64,000 bases of DNA. It comes from Azospirillum soli. GTDB lineage: Bacteria > Pseudomonadota > Alphaproteobacteria > Azospirillales > Azospirillaceae. The stretch's first letter is position 1. Each line of letters opens with the position of its first letter. This document shows positions 8,670 to 17,603 of this stretch, piece after piece. Made by a program: the position numbers and the translations under genes. The notes under the pieces were generated by a model. The model did not search any database and had not been told where the DNA came from. It worked only from the letters and a program-made list of their open reading frames with translations. The stretch is taken from assembly GCF_017876165.1 (NCBI RefSeq), contig NZ_JAGINQ010000022.1, positions 26,108 to 90,107 on the forward strand, written 5' to 3'.

Positions 8670-10409
8670 TTAATACCGCCAGATCAGATAGCCGCCCGCC
8701 GCCGTGGCCGCGGCCCCCGTGCCGCGCGCGGTGGAGCGGGTGTAGCTGGCCCGAAGGCCGAGTTCGAGATGTTCGAGAGGTTCATACGCCAGGGCGACGG
8801 CGCCCTGCGGGCCGCCCTTGTTGAAGCGATCGTAGGCGTATCCGGCCTGAAGGCTGTAGCGCCAATAATCGGTCAGCGCGTCGTCGAGGTTGAGCTGAAA
8901 CGCGTGCACCTCCCGCGTCGCCACGGGCAGCGGCACGAAAAGGTTGCCCAGCGCGTTTGTGCGCTCGGCTTGGCGGCCGACATATTCGGCGTCCAGCAGA
9001 TAGGCGACGCTGGTCACCGGCCCTTCCTGGTTCAGGACGTAGCGCAGCGAACCCTCCACCGTCGCCGAGCGCGCCAGATCCGGCTCACCCGACAGGCCGT
9101 AGCGGTTCCATCCGGCACCGATGGTGGCGATCCAGCGTTCCTTCAGGCGTTCCTCATGCTGGACAAAGACGCGGTCGCGCCGCCCGGCGCCGACGATGCC
9201 CTCGATGAAGGTGTAGGTCGGTTCGCGCCAGGACAGGCCCGCGCGGGTCTCCGAATCCTCGTCGCGCCAGCCGTGGGTGTAGCCGGCGCCAACCGTCTTC
9301 GGCGCGGCGAACAGGGCGAGGCGCGATTGCTGCAACTCCGGCCAGTCGTGCAGGAGGGCCAGTTCGGCGCGGCTGCGGACTCCGTGAAACGGCTCCACCC
9401 GGCCGTCCGACCGCACGGCCTGATCCACGTCCACGGTTCGGTGTTCCAGCGCGTAGAGGAAGGTCGTGTTCCCGCCGGCCTCGACGTTGCCGGTCAGGCG
9501 GCCGATGCGCTGCACGTCGGCGTTCTCCACATGGAACAGGTCCCAGTCCAGCCGCGCCTGCTCGCCGCGTTCCCGCAGCAGGCGCGCCTTGCCGGTCACC
9601 AGCGACGGCTCGTCCGGCGTCAATTCCAGCGCGCGGTCGTAGAGCCGCACCGCCTCGCGCCAGCGGCCGAGCCGCTCCTCCACCTGGGCCAGCAGAGCGG
9701 TGGACTGCGCGTCGTTGGGCTGGGCGGCCAGCAGATCGACCAGCAGCGCGCGGGCCTGGCGCAGGTCGTTCTGTTCCATCAGAGTCAGCGCCCGGAAATA
9801 GTCGATGCGGCGTTGCGCGGCCCGCTCCGCCGCCTCCGCTTCCGGCGAGCGGCGCAGGCTGCGCGTCTCCTGGGCGAGGTCGATGCGCACGCCCGTGGGC
9901 TCGGCCGTCACCGTCGCGGTCACGCCCTGCCCCAGCACCAACAGAACGCTGTCGTAGCCGTACAGGACGTTGTCCACCCAGCCCTGGAGGCGGTCCGGGA
10001 TGCCTTCCAGGGGTGCCTCTCCCAGCGGACGGGAGAAGCGCAGCGACAGTTCGCGGTCGTTGAGGCTGTGCTCCGCTGACACCGTGCCGGGCCACGACAT
10101 GGTCAGCTGCGCGCCCTTCTCCCCGCGCACCGCGTCGATGCGGACGGGAGTCGTTTGGGCGAAGGCGGGGGTGGCGAAACTTAAGACGGTAAGGAAGATT
10201 GCCGCAACGAGCCCCCACCCAACCCTCCCCCACCTGCGGCTCTCAGCGAATGCCAGAGGCATTCGCCTGACGCCGTCAGCGCAAACCTTTGGTTTGCGCG
10301 AGAGGCGGGGGAGGGCTTTAAACTCCTTCCCCCGCGCAGTGGGGGAAGGTTGGGATGGGGGCCCGTCGCTGGCGCGCATGCAAATAGCTTTACGGAAGGC
10401 TGAGCACAC
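8670..10409 (-). CDS. pelB: PelB C-terminal half as a separate protein: outer-membrane barrel
   Basis: A 579-residue protein. After a signal peptide (hydrophobic core GLVAAIFLTVLSF, cleavage after PAFA) come a domain of about 100 residues, a TPR region, then about 300 residues of alternating beta strands ending GGYLIWRY, a terminal aromatic typical of outer-membrane barrels. This corresponds to the pore portion of PelB, through which Pel leaves the cell. The start is the GTG at 10409, inside the end of the TPR gene, because a perfect AAGGAGG lies six bases before it. A palindromic repeat lies in frame between this start and the signal-peptide core, lengthening the N-terminus by about 50 residues. 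Confidence 0.82.
   Translation of the reverse strand: MCSAFRKAICMRASDGPPSQPSPTARGKEFKALPRLSRKPKVCADGVRRMPLAFAESRRWGRVGWGLVAAIFLTVLSFATPAFAQTTPVRIDAVRGEKGAQLTMSWPGTVSAEHSLNDRELSLRFSRPLGEAPLEGIPDRLQGWVDNVLYGYDSVLLVLGQGVTATVTAEPTGVRIDLAQETRSLRRSPEAEAAERAAQRRIDYFRALTLMEQNDLRQARALLVDLLAAQPNDAQSTALLAQVEERLGRWREAVRLYDRALELTPDEPSLVTGKARLLRERGEQARLDWDLFHVENADVQRIGRLTGNVEAGGNTTFLYALEHRTVDVDQAVRSDGRVEPFHGVRSRAELALLHDWPELQQSRLALFAAPKTVGAGYTHGWRDEDSETRAGLSWREPTYTFIEGIVGAGRRDRVFVQHEERLKERWIATIGAGWNRYGLSGEPDLARSATVEGSLRYVLNQEGPVTSVAYLLDAEYVGRQAERTNALGNLFVPLPVATREVHAFQLNLDDALTDYWRYSLQAGYAYDRFNKGGPQGAVALAYEPLEHLELGLRASYTRSTARGTGAAATAAGGYLIWRY
10211..10362. repeat. REP-like palindromic element inside the pelB barrel gene
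   Basis: About 152 bp bounded by imperfect inverted ends (10211-10224 and 10348-10362). It contains two perfect internal hairpins: 10246-10254 with 10258-10266, and 10279-10287 with 10291-10299. Composition (runs of C and G around CTCCCCC/GGGGGAGG) differs from the flanking coding sequence. It is translated as a low-complexity stretch before the signal-peptide core. No target-site duplication was found by eye. Confidence 0.75.
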
Positions 10410-13400
10410 GGCGCGCCTCCTTCAACCGTCCGTTCTCGATCAGCATGGCGGCGTAATCGGCCTTCAACTGGCGGTCGTTGGGGCGAAGCTTGCGCAATCC
10501 TTCGAACAGCGCAACCGCGTCGTCCACCTTGCCCAGTCGGTTCAGCAGGTTCGCCTCCGTCTGCACGAGGCTGTCGCTCTTCGACTTCTGCGCCCGGATC
10601 TGTTCCAGGGAACGGCGGTAGAAGGGCACGGCCTCGGTCGGGCGCTTCAGCGCGGTCAGCGCCTCGCCCAGGAAATAGTTGGCTTCGTAATCGCCCGGTC
10701 CCTTGGCGAGGAACCGGCGCAGCAGCCGTTCCGCGTCGCCCAGCCGGTTTTCGTCGTAGGCCAGCATGCCGAGCTGGCGCAGCGAGTCGCCATCCTCCGG
10801 CTTCAGCGACAGCAGCGCGTGCCATGCGTCGGCCGCCGCCGCGCGCTGGCGGGTCTGCTCGGCAAGGCGGGCGTAGCGGCGCAGCCGTTCCGGATCGCGC
10901 TCCTGCGGCACGGCGGAGCGGACGGCCTCGGCCAGCTCCCTGCCCTTGCCTTCGGTGGCGAGCGCCTCGATGTAGGGGGCCTTCAGGTCGCGGGCGGCGG
11001 GCGTGCCGCCCTGCCCCAGCCGCTCGGCGACGCGACGCGCGCCGCCCAACTCGGCCAGCTTGTCGTACCACGCCGCCTGTTCGGCCGGTGTCCTGGCCGC
11101 CTTGGCACGCCCCTCCATCCAATCGAGCGCCGCCGCCGGCGGGCGCGGCCCCCAGAGGTAGGTGAGCTGCTTGAAGTCCGGGCTGTCCGGCCCCTGTCCG
11201 GCCGCCAGACGCATCAGCGCCTGTTCGGCGGCCGGCTTGTCGCCCTGGTCGAGCAGGGCGAAGGCGATCTCCCGCCGTTCCTTGGCCGGCACCCGCTCGT
11301 CCCCGGCCCGCGCCAGCAGGTAGTGCCGCAGTTCGTCCTTGCGGCCGAGCTTGGTCAGGGCCTCGCGGTAGAGGCCATCCCACGGTCCGCCGTTGCCGCC
11401 GGCCAACTGCTTCAGCACCGGCAGCGCCCGTGCCGGCCCGGCGGTTTCCAGAAGGAGGAAGGCGCGCTGTTCCCGCCCCTTCGCGTCGAGATCCGGGCGG
11501 GCAAGGTCCGCCTCCAGCACGTCGGCCAGTTCGGCGACGGCGCCCGCGCCCTTCGCCGCGTCGGCGTAGGCGTAAAGCCATTCGATGCCCTGCCGCTTCG
11601 CGCGCTCCCGCAGGTACGGCAGGGCCGGGCGGTAGGCCTTGTGCTCCAGCAGCGCGTAGAGGATCGCAGCCTCCTCCTCGTCGCCGAGACCGCCCTTGCC
11701 GAGCTTGGCGGCCAGGAAGCGGGTCAGTTCCTCGCTGCGGCCGAGCGCGCCGAGGGCGGCGATGTAGGCGGTTTCCACCTCCGGCCCACCATCGGCCAGC
11801 AGGTCGGTCAGGTGCGGCAGAGCCTCGTTCGCCCGCTTGGCGGAGAGCAACGCGCTCGCCAGGGCGAAGCGGCTGCGCGGCGTGGGGGCCATGGCAAAGA
11901 CACGCTCGGCCGCCTTCAGGGCCAGCGCGGACTCGCCCCGCTCGGCGGCGATGGTGGCGATGTCCTGCAACAACGCCTCGTCCAGGGTCGGGTGCGCGTC
12001 CAGCCACGCGGCCACTTGCTTCGCATCGCCGGCCCGCGCCGCCAGACGCACCCAGCCGACATCGGCGGCCAGCGACGGCGACGCCCGGCGCCGGGCGTCG
12101 AACCACGCGAAGCCGGCCTTCACGTGGTCGAGGTCAAGGAACAGGCCGCTCAGCTCTTCCAGCACGTCGTCGGGAACGTTGCCCGCCAGTGGCAGCCGGT
12201 CGAAGGCCGCCGAGGCTTTCGCGCGCTGGCCGGCGCGGTCGAGCAGGCGCACGGCGGCCAGATGTTCGGCCAGCGGCAGCGCGGCGTCGGCCAAGGACTG
12301 CTCCGCCCAGCGCACCGCAGCCGCCTTGTCGTTGCGGGCAAGCGCGATGTTGGCGGCGAGCAAGGGCTGCTCGGTCAGGAAGCCCTCGCCCAAATCCCGG
12401 ACCATGCGGTCGAGAAAAGCGACGTCACGCTCCCGGAAGGCCGCGTCGGCCAGACCAGCCAGCGCCCAGCCCGGCACAAGGTTCAGGTCACGCGGCTTGG
12501 CGGTCGCCAGCGCCTTGCGCCCCATGCCCGCGTTCATCTGCAAGGCGACGAGGCGGCCGAGCGTCAGATCGTCCACCGGACCGGGCAGCGCGTCCAGCCG
12601 CGCCCGCGCCTCGTCCAGCCGGCCGGCGGCGATCTGAAGGTCGATGAAGGTCAGCTCGATGGCGAGCGGGTGGCCCGGCTTGGCCGCCTCCGGCTCCAGC
12701 AGCTTCAGCGCCAGTTCCGGCCGGCCGGCGGCGGACAGCTGGCTGACCAGCCCGATGGCGTCGGACGGCGTCGGGTTCTCGCCCATCCAGCGCTGGGCGC
12801 GGGTGAAGGCCTCGTCGTCGCGGTCGAGGTCGATCAGCAGGCTCATCAACAGCTCGCGGCTGTCGGCCTCGATGGCGCCGTTGGCGCGGTCGTCGGCCCG
12901 GATCAGCCAATCCACCGCCGCCGCATGCTCGCCGCGCGCGGCCAGCAGCGCCGCAAGCTCCTGCTGCGTCTGGACGTCATCGGGGCGCAGTTCGCAATAG
13001 CGGATCAGCGCCGCCACCTGCCGCTCGATCTGGCCGTGAAAGCCGGCGAGATAGGCCAGTTCCCGGTTGGTTTCGTCGGTCGGCTTCAAGCGGGCCAGGG
13101 CTTCCAGATTCTCCAGATAGTCGCCGACGCGCTGGGCGTCCTGGTAGAGCCGGCCGAGCAGCTGGCGCCCTTCCACCTGATCCGGTTCCCGGGCGATGAA
13201 CTCTTCCATCAGGACGATGGCCCGATCGACGGCACCGTCCTGAAGGTAAAGCTTGGTCAGCGGCATGACCGTGCCGGCCGAACGGTCGCCGGCCGTGAAG
13301 CGCTGTTCGTAGGCGGCGCGCGCGGTGTGGAAATCCTGATCGCGGAACTTCTGCAAGGCGAGTTCGCCGCCGCGCGGGATCAGCAGCAGGCTGACGCCGA

Positions 13401-13446
13401 CACCGAAGGCGAGCACGATCAGGACGACCAGGATGTTGGCGCGCAT
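10390..13446 (-). CDS. pelB: PelB N-terminal half as a separate protein: membrane-anchored TPR scaffold
   Basis: A 1018-residue protein with one N-terminal membrane helix (ILVVLIVLAFGVGVSLLLI) and otherwise a continuous array of TPR repeats, as in the periplasmic part of PelB. In Pseudomonas this TPR superhelix is fused to the barrel and docks PelA, bringing the hydrolase/deacetylase to the export pore. Here the chain stops after RRVLSLP and the barrel follows as a separate overlapping gene, so the TPR part would be tethered to the inner membrane instead. It starts 13 bases after the pelA deacetylase stop. Confidence 0.85.
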   Translation of the reverse strand: MRANILVVLIVLAFGVGVSLLLIPRGGELALQKFRDQDFHTARAAYEQRFTAGDRSAGTVMPLTKLYLQDGAVDRAIVLMEEFIAREPDQVEGRQLLGRLYQDAQRVGDYLENLEALARLKPTDETNRELAYLAGFHGQIERQVAALIRYCELRPDDVQTQQELAALLAARGEHAAAVDWLIRADDRANGAIEADSRELLMSLLIDLDRDDEAFTRAQRWMGENPTPSDAIGLVSQLSAAGRPELALKLLEPEAAKPGHPLAIELTFIDLQIAAGRLDEARARLDALPGPVDDLTLGRLVALQMNAGMGRKALATAKPRDLNLVPGWALAGLADAAFRERDVAFLDRMVRDLGEGFLTEQPLLAANIALARNDKAAAVRWAEQSLADAALPLAEHLAAVRLLDRAGQRAKASAAFDRLPLAGNVPDDVLEELSGLFLDLDHVKAGFAWFDARRRASPSLAADVGWVRLAARAGDAKQVAAWLDAHPTLDEALLQDIATIAAERGESALALKAAERVFAMAPTPRSRFALASALLSAKRANEALPHLTDLLADGGPEVETAYIAALGALGRSEELTRFLAAKLGKGGLGDEEEAAILYALLEHKAYRPALPYLRERAKRQGIEWLYAYADAAKGAGAVAELADVLEADLARPDLDAKGREQRAFLLLETAGPARALPVLKQLAGGNGGPWDGLYREALTKLGRKDELRHYLLARAGDERVPAKERREIAFALLDQGDKPAAEQALMRLAAGQGPDSPDFKQLTYLWGPRPPAAALDWMEGRAKAARTPAEQAAWYDKLAELGGARRVAERLGQGGTPAARDLKAPYIEALATEGKGRELAEAVRSAVPQERDPERLRRYARLAEQTRQRAAAADAWHALLSLKPEDGDSLRQLGMLAYDENRLGDAERLLRRFLAKGPGDYEANYFLGEALTALKRPTEAVPFYRRSLEQIRAQKSKSDSLVQTEANLLNRLGKVDDAVALFEGLRKLRPNDRQLKADYAAMLIENGRLKEARRVLSLP
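10410..10422 (-). promoter_or_regulatory. Strong ribosome binding site deciding the pelB barrel start
   Basis: On the minus strand AAGGAGG (10416-10422) stands six bases before the GTG at 10409. It lies inside the last codons of the upstream TPR gene and marks the true start, before the inserted palindrome. Confidence 0.8.
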
Positions 13447-13459
13447 GGGGCCGCCTCTC

Positions 13460-15721
13460 CTACCGTGCCACGGGCTGCACGCGCAGCGTCAGCGGCTGGA
13501 TGGCGGAGGTCTCCACCGTCACGGACAGGCGGCGGTCGGCGGCGGCCTCGGCCTCGCCGCGCCACAGAACGGTGCCGTTGCGCTCCGCCGTCACGGCGTA
13601 GCGGCCGGGCGCCGGCACATGCCAAGCCATCTCTCCGTTGCCGTAACCCTGCGCGGCGACGCGGAAGCCCGCGCCGTCAGCCGCCAGCCCCCGGAACACC
13701 CAGCGCCCTTGGACGAGGTACGGCTTGGGCGCCGGCGGGTCGATGTCCGCGCGATCCACATCGGTCAGGGCCACCACCGGCTCCGCCACGGCGGGATCCA
13801 GCGCCACATAAAGGCTGCCCTGGTGATGCCGCTGCCCCAGCACGCCGACCGAGTGCGCGAAATCCACGGCCGTGAAGTTCGCCCGGTCGAACCGCAGCGT
13901 GGCCAGGTCGCCGCGCCCCGCGATGCGCCAGCGGCGTTCACCGTCGGGGATGAAGCGGGCGGTGTAGAAGCCCCCGGCCAGGGCGGCGTAGGCGGAAGCC
14001 GTGATCGGGGCGATCTCCGCCTCGCGGGCGGCGATCAGGTTCTTGCGCAGGGCGTTGATGCTGGCCGGCTTCTGCCCGGAATACATGTGGTAGTAGACGT
14101 TGAAAGGCTTCAGCCGCAGCGGGCTTTCCGTGTTGCGGACCGTGTTGATCAGGTTCTGGAACCCGAAGAAGCGGTTGGTCCACAGGTCGGTGTAGGTGTT
14201 CTCGTTGCTGTTGCCCGAATAGATCTGCCGCTCCGTTCCCACCGGCAGGCCGACCGGCGGCACGCTGGTGACGGACGGGTAGTCCGCGTCGAATCGCGAA
14301 TCGCCGCCGTTCATGTTGTAAGCGCCGGCCTTGCGCGTCGCGGCGATGGCGGCCTCGTAGGGCGAGGTGTCGCCCGGCCATTGGACGAGCGCGGCCGGCT
14401 TTCCCTCCGGTGCCAGCGTCGTGAAGTAGGCCAGCGAACCGCCGATCTCCTTGTTCAGGTCGAAGGGCTCTTGCAGATAGGCGCGCGGCACCGAATAGGC
14501 GCCGAGGTCGGCGACCTCGCCCGCCGCCTCATAGGTGGCCGGCGGCTTGTTGCGGCCGAGCAAGCGGTCCATCACGCCGCGTTTCGGGGCGCCGCCATGC
14601 TCTTCGAAGGCCGCCTCCTTGTCGGGCGTGTAGTCTTCGAAGAAGCGCCATTGGAACGGGTGGGTCCAGGTGTGGCTGGCCGGTTCCACCTGCGGCAGGG
14701 CGAACAGGCGCCGGGTTCCGGCCACCAGCTCCGGCGTTCCCTTCCAGGCCGGATCGATGTCGCCGCCGATGGGCGCCACAGTGACGGGCAGGTCGGGAAA
14801 AGCCTCGATGGCCTCGCGCCGCACCACGTCGACGGACAGCACCTTGTCCTTGTTGTAGGGCTGGACCTCGGTCTGGTTGCGCCAGCCGTCGCCGTCGATG
14901 TGGCTGAAATAGATGCGCCGGCCGGAGAGGGTGGTCACGTCCGGCTTCGGCAGGTCGTCCGTGGCGAAGGCCGCGCGGAAGAACGCGAACGGATCGACGA
15001 TCCAGAGCTTCCGGTTGATCTCCGCGTCGTAGTAGCGGGCGTAGCCCTCGGTCACGAAGCCGCCGGACGGGCCCGTGACCACCAGATGGCTGTCGGACGC
15101 CTCGTCCCCGCCGCGCCGCATGACCAGATGCGAGGTGAAGCGTCCGTCCACCTTGCGGAACAGCGGATAACCCGGCAACACGCCGACCAACGGGCGCTCG
15201 TAGCCGATCATCCCATCGGCCAGAACCGGGCGGGAACGGTAGGTCAGATCGGAATAGCCGTCGTCGTCGCGCAGCCCGAACCGGGCGAAGAAGCGGTTGA
15301 CCACCGCCAGCGGGGTTGCGGGACCGTTGCGGCTGGCGCGCGTGCCCGTCTGCCCCAGCACGGCGAAGCGCACGCCCCGGTCCATGGCCGCCGCCGCCCA
15401 GGCGATGTAGGCGCGCGGATCCTCGAACGGCTCGCCCGCGAACCACGTGACGACGCCGCGCAGGTCGGGATAGCGCGACAGGTCGGGCAGACCGTCCGCC
15501 ACGTTCCAGTAGACGACGCTGAGACCCAGATGGTTCAGCGGCATTTCCGCCATGGAGTGGATGCGGGTGAGGCGGATCCTCTCCTCCTCCCGCAGGTCCA
15601 CCAGGGCCAGGACGGTGCGCGGCACCGGCCGGACCTCCGCCGCGCGCGCCGGCCCGAAAAAGGTCACGACGGCGAGGAGGAGGAGAGTCGAAAGGGTCCG
15701 GATGAGCGTCCGCGCGCTCAC
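13460..15721 (-). CDS. pelA: PelA C-terminal half: Pel deacetylase
   Basis: A 753-residue exported protein (signal peptide LIRTLSTLLLLAVVTFFGPARA). The first part has the Rossmann-like reductase-type domain of PelA (VVTWFAGEPFEDPRAYIAW, FAVLGQTGTRA). The middle carries a polysaccharide-deacetylase core with metal-site motifs HIDGDGWRN and SHTWTHPF. The end is a beta-rich domain. PelA deacetylates Pel in the periplasm, giving the polymer its positive charge. The GTG start at 15721 overlaps the preceding stop in a GTGA, and gives a proper signal peptide; longer frames upstream run antisense-like through the hydrolase gene. Confidence 0.88.
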   Translation of the reverse strand: MSARTLIRTLSTLLLLAVVTFFGPARAAEVRPVPRTVLALVDLREEERIRLTRIHSMAEMPLNHLGLSVVYWNVADGLPDLSRYPDLRGVVTWFAGEPFEDPRAYIAWAAAAMDRGVRFAVLGQTGTRASRNGPATPLAVVNRFFARFGLRDDDGYSDLTYRSRPVLADGMIGYERPLVGVLPGYPLFRKVDGRFTSHLVMRRGGDEASDSHLVVTGPSGGFVTEGYARYYDAEINRKLWIVDPFAFFRAAFATDDLPKPDVTTLSGRRIYFSHIDGDGWRNQTEVQPYNKDKVLSVDVVRREAIEAFPDLPVTVAPIGGDIDPAWKGTPELVAGTRRLFALPQVEPASHTWTHPFQWRFFEDYTPDKEAAFEEHGGAPKRGVMDRLLGRNKPPATYEAAGEVADLGAYSVPRAYLQEPFDLNKEIGGSLAYFTTLAPEGKPAALVQWPGDTSPYEAAIAATRKAGAYNMNGGDSRFDADYPSVTSVPPVGLPVGTERQIYSGNSNENTYTDLWTNRFFGFQNLINTVRNTESPLRLKPFNVYYHMYSGQKPASINALRKNLIAAREAEIAPITASAYAALAGGFYTARFIPDGERRWRIAGRGDLATLRFDRANFTAVDFAHSVGVLGQRHHQGSLYVALDPAVAEPVVALTDVDRADIDPPAPKPYLVQGRWVFRGLAADGAGFRVAAQGYGNGEMAWHVPAPGRYAVTAERNGTVLWRGEAEAAADRRLSVTVETSAIQPLTLRVQPVAR

Positions 15722-16599
15722 GGAGCGGGTTCCCGCACAATGCGGTCGAGATCCACGACCGACACGTAGGGCGAAAAGCCGTTGGCCCGCTGGCGCGCGT
15801 AGATGCGCTTGATGCCCTCGGTGTCCGCAGGGTCCCAATAATCGAGCGAGAACAGGCCGAGCTTCGGGTTGAGGCGCTGGGCGTCCTGCAACGCCAAGAC
15901 CTGGAACCGGTAATCCTCCTCGGTCTGGAGGTGCGGCCGCTTCGCCTCGAAGTCCCAGCCGGCGTAGACGCTCTCGCCCAGCGCGTAGTCGAGCACGCCC
16001 GCCACGTCCGGCAGGATCTCGTAGGCGCGGTTCTGCATGATGCGGATGTTCGGCCAGTTGGCCCGGATCGCCCGAACCAGCCGGGCCGCCCCTTCCGTCA
16101 TGCCGGCCCAGCGCTTGGGTTCGGTGCGTTCCAGATGCGGCGGGTTGTCCAGCGTGTCGAGGAAGATGCCGTCGAAGCCCAGCCGCAGGATGGCCGGAAC
16201 AAGTTCCTCCACCACCAGCTTGACCCACCGCTTGTCGCGGACGTCCACGTAAAAGCTGCCGGGCCAGTTGGGGTTTTCCTCCGACAGGATGCCCCAGCCC
16301 TTCACCCGGTCGAACCAGGGGCGGTGCTGCTCCACCTCGCCCAGGCTGATGTAGCCGAGCAGGGTCTTGCCCCGGTCCTTCAGCGGGCGCAGCGGCGGAT
16401 GATACTTGCTGTCGAGCACCAGCAGCCGGTACGGCTCGAACGCCTTCACCGGTTCCTTGTCGGCGTAATAGACGACCCAGGGCACATCGCCCTTGGGCAC
16501 ATCATTGGGTGCGGCCCCGGCCGCGTGCGGCAGCATCATCACCCCGGCTCCGCCCAGCATGCCGCCCAGTATGGCGCGCCGCCCGATCAGGCCAGCCAT
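15718..16599 (-). CDS. pelA: PelA N-terminal half: Pel glycoside hydrolase
   Basis: A 293-residue exported protein with the GH114/GH166-type TIM-barrel hydrolase domain found at the N-terminus of PelA. Signature segments are VPWVVYYADKEP, LGYISLGEVEQHRPWF and LGFDGIFLDTLDNP; the glutamate in SLGE is the likely catalytic residue. The N-terminus (GRRAILGGMLGGAGVMMLPHAAGA) is a signal peptide with paired arginines. The enzyme trims or degrades Pel in the periplasm. It overlaps the epimerase gene by 13 bases and the deacetylase gene by four, so the two PelA halves should be made together. Confidence 0.88.
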   Translation of the reverse strand: MAGLIGRRAILGGMLGGAGVMMLPHAAGAAPNDVPKGDVPWVVYYADKEPVKAFEPYRLLVLDSKYHPPLRPLKDRGKTLLGYISLGEVEQHRPWFDRVKGWGILSEENPNWPGSFYVDVRDKRWVKLVVEELVPAILRLGFDGIFLDTLDNPPHLERTEPKRWAGMTEGAARLVRAIRANWPNIRIMQNRAYEILPDVAGVLDYALGESVYAGWDFEAKRPHLQTEEDYRFQVLALQDAQRLNPKLGLFSLDYWDPADTEGIKRIYARQRANGFSPYVSVVDLDRIVREPAP

Positions 16600-17522
16600 G
16601 CCAGCGTGTCCCGCAAGCCGTCTTCCAGCGACGTTTCGCAGGCCATGCCGAAGGCGGCGACCAGACGCGACGGGTCGCCGATGGACACCCGGATGTCGCC
16701 GGCGCGCGCCGGGCCATGACGGCGGTCCAGCGGCTTGCCGGAAATCTCGGCCAGCACCTCGGCCAGCCGGTTCACCGAGGTCGGCTTCCCGGTGCAGACG
16801 TTGTAGACGGGGGCGCCCGCCTGCGGCTTCTCCATAGCGGCGGTCAGATAGCGCACAAGGTCCTTCACGTAGACGAAATCGCGCACCTGCTCGCCGTCGC
16901 CGTTGATGGTGATGGCATCGCCGCGCACGATGCGCCCGGCGAAGATGGAGATGACGCCGGAATAGGGCGATTTCGGATCCTGGCGCGGCCCGAACACGTT
17001 GAAGAAGCGGAAGCCCGTGGTCGGCACGCCATGCACGCCGTCGGCGACGCGGGCGTGCAGTTCGCAGCCCAGCTTGTCGGCGCCGTAGGCGGACAGCGGC
17101 CGGGTCGCGGCGTCCTCGTTCAGCGGCATGTTCGGGTTGTCGCCATAGACGGCGGCCGACGAGGCGTAGACGACCGGAACCGGCCCGTCCGCCCTGGCGC
17201 GGCGCGCGGCGTCGAACACGGCGATGGTGCCGGACAGGTTGGCGTGGTGCGTCTCAAGCCACGCCTCGCGCGAACGGTCCACCGACGCCACGGCGGCAAG
17301 GTGGAAGCAGCCGTCCACGCCGGCCATGGCAGCCTCGACCGCCACCGCGTCGGCGACGTCGCCGACCGTCACGGGCACGCCCGCCGGCAGGTTCTCGCGC
17401 TTGCCGGTGGACAGGTCGTCCAGCACCCGCACCTCATGCCCGGCGGACAGCAGCCGCTCGATCAGGTGCGAGCCGATGAAGCCGCAGCCGCCGGTGACGA
17501 GATAACGCGCCATGCTTGCCAA
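16587..17522 (-). CDS. pelX: NAD-dependent sugar 4-epimerase, PelX-like
   Basis: A 311-residue short-chain dehydrogenase of the extended UDP-sugar epimerase type. The NAD site is GGCGFIGSHL near the N-terminus; SSAAVYG and the YGADK catalytic Tyr/Lys pair are present. PelX, found beside pel genes in some Pseudomonas, interconverts UDP-GlcNAc and UDP-GalNAc, supplying the GalNAc from which Pel is built. Overlap with the downstream pelA hydrolase gene supports that role here. A UDP-glucose epimerase cannot be excluded from sequence alone. Confidence 0.75.
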   Translation of the reverse strand: MASMARYLVTGGCGFIGSHLIERLLSAGHEVRVLDDLSTGKRENLPAGVPVTVGDVADAVAVEAAMAGVDGCFHLAAVASVDRSREAWLETHHANLSGTIAVFDAARRARADGPVPVVYASSAAVYGDNPNMPLNEDAATRPLSAYGADKLGCELHARVADGVHGVPTTGFRFFNVFGPRQDPKSPYSGVISIFAGRIVRGDAITINGDGEQVRDFVYVKDLVRYLTAAMEKPQAGAPVYNVCTGKPTSVNRLAEVLAEISGKPLDRRHGPARAGDIRVSIGDPSRLVAAFGMACETSLEDGLRDTLAWLA

Positions 17523-17544
17523 CCCTATTCTCGGTTATGTCGGA

Positions 17545-17564
17545 GCCGGTTTTACGCAACCGGC
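17545..17564. other. Short perfect hairpin between the receiver gene and pelX
   Basis: A 7-bp stem (17545-17551 with 17558-17564) in the 85-base gap between the receiver gene and the epimerase. It has no T-run, so it may be an attenuator-like or processing hairpin rather than a terminator. Confidence 0.35.
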
Positions 17565-17603
17565 GCGCGTTTGGATCACCCCGACTGGATCGCGCCGCTT
17601 CCG

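Noticed and set aside
9970..13875. 1301-residue open frame opposite pelB
   Set aside because: Antisense shadow of TPR coding sequence in GC-rich DNA: biased composition, no domains, no ribosome site.
15722..16228. N-terminal extension of the pelA deacetylase frame
   Set aside because: It overlaps the hydrolase gene in another frame and reads as Gly/Arg/Pro-rich shadow sequence; the GTG at 15721 gives a signal peptide and a four-base overlap.
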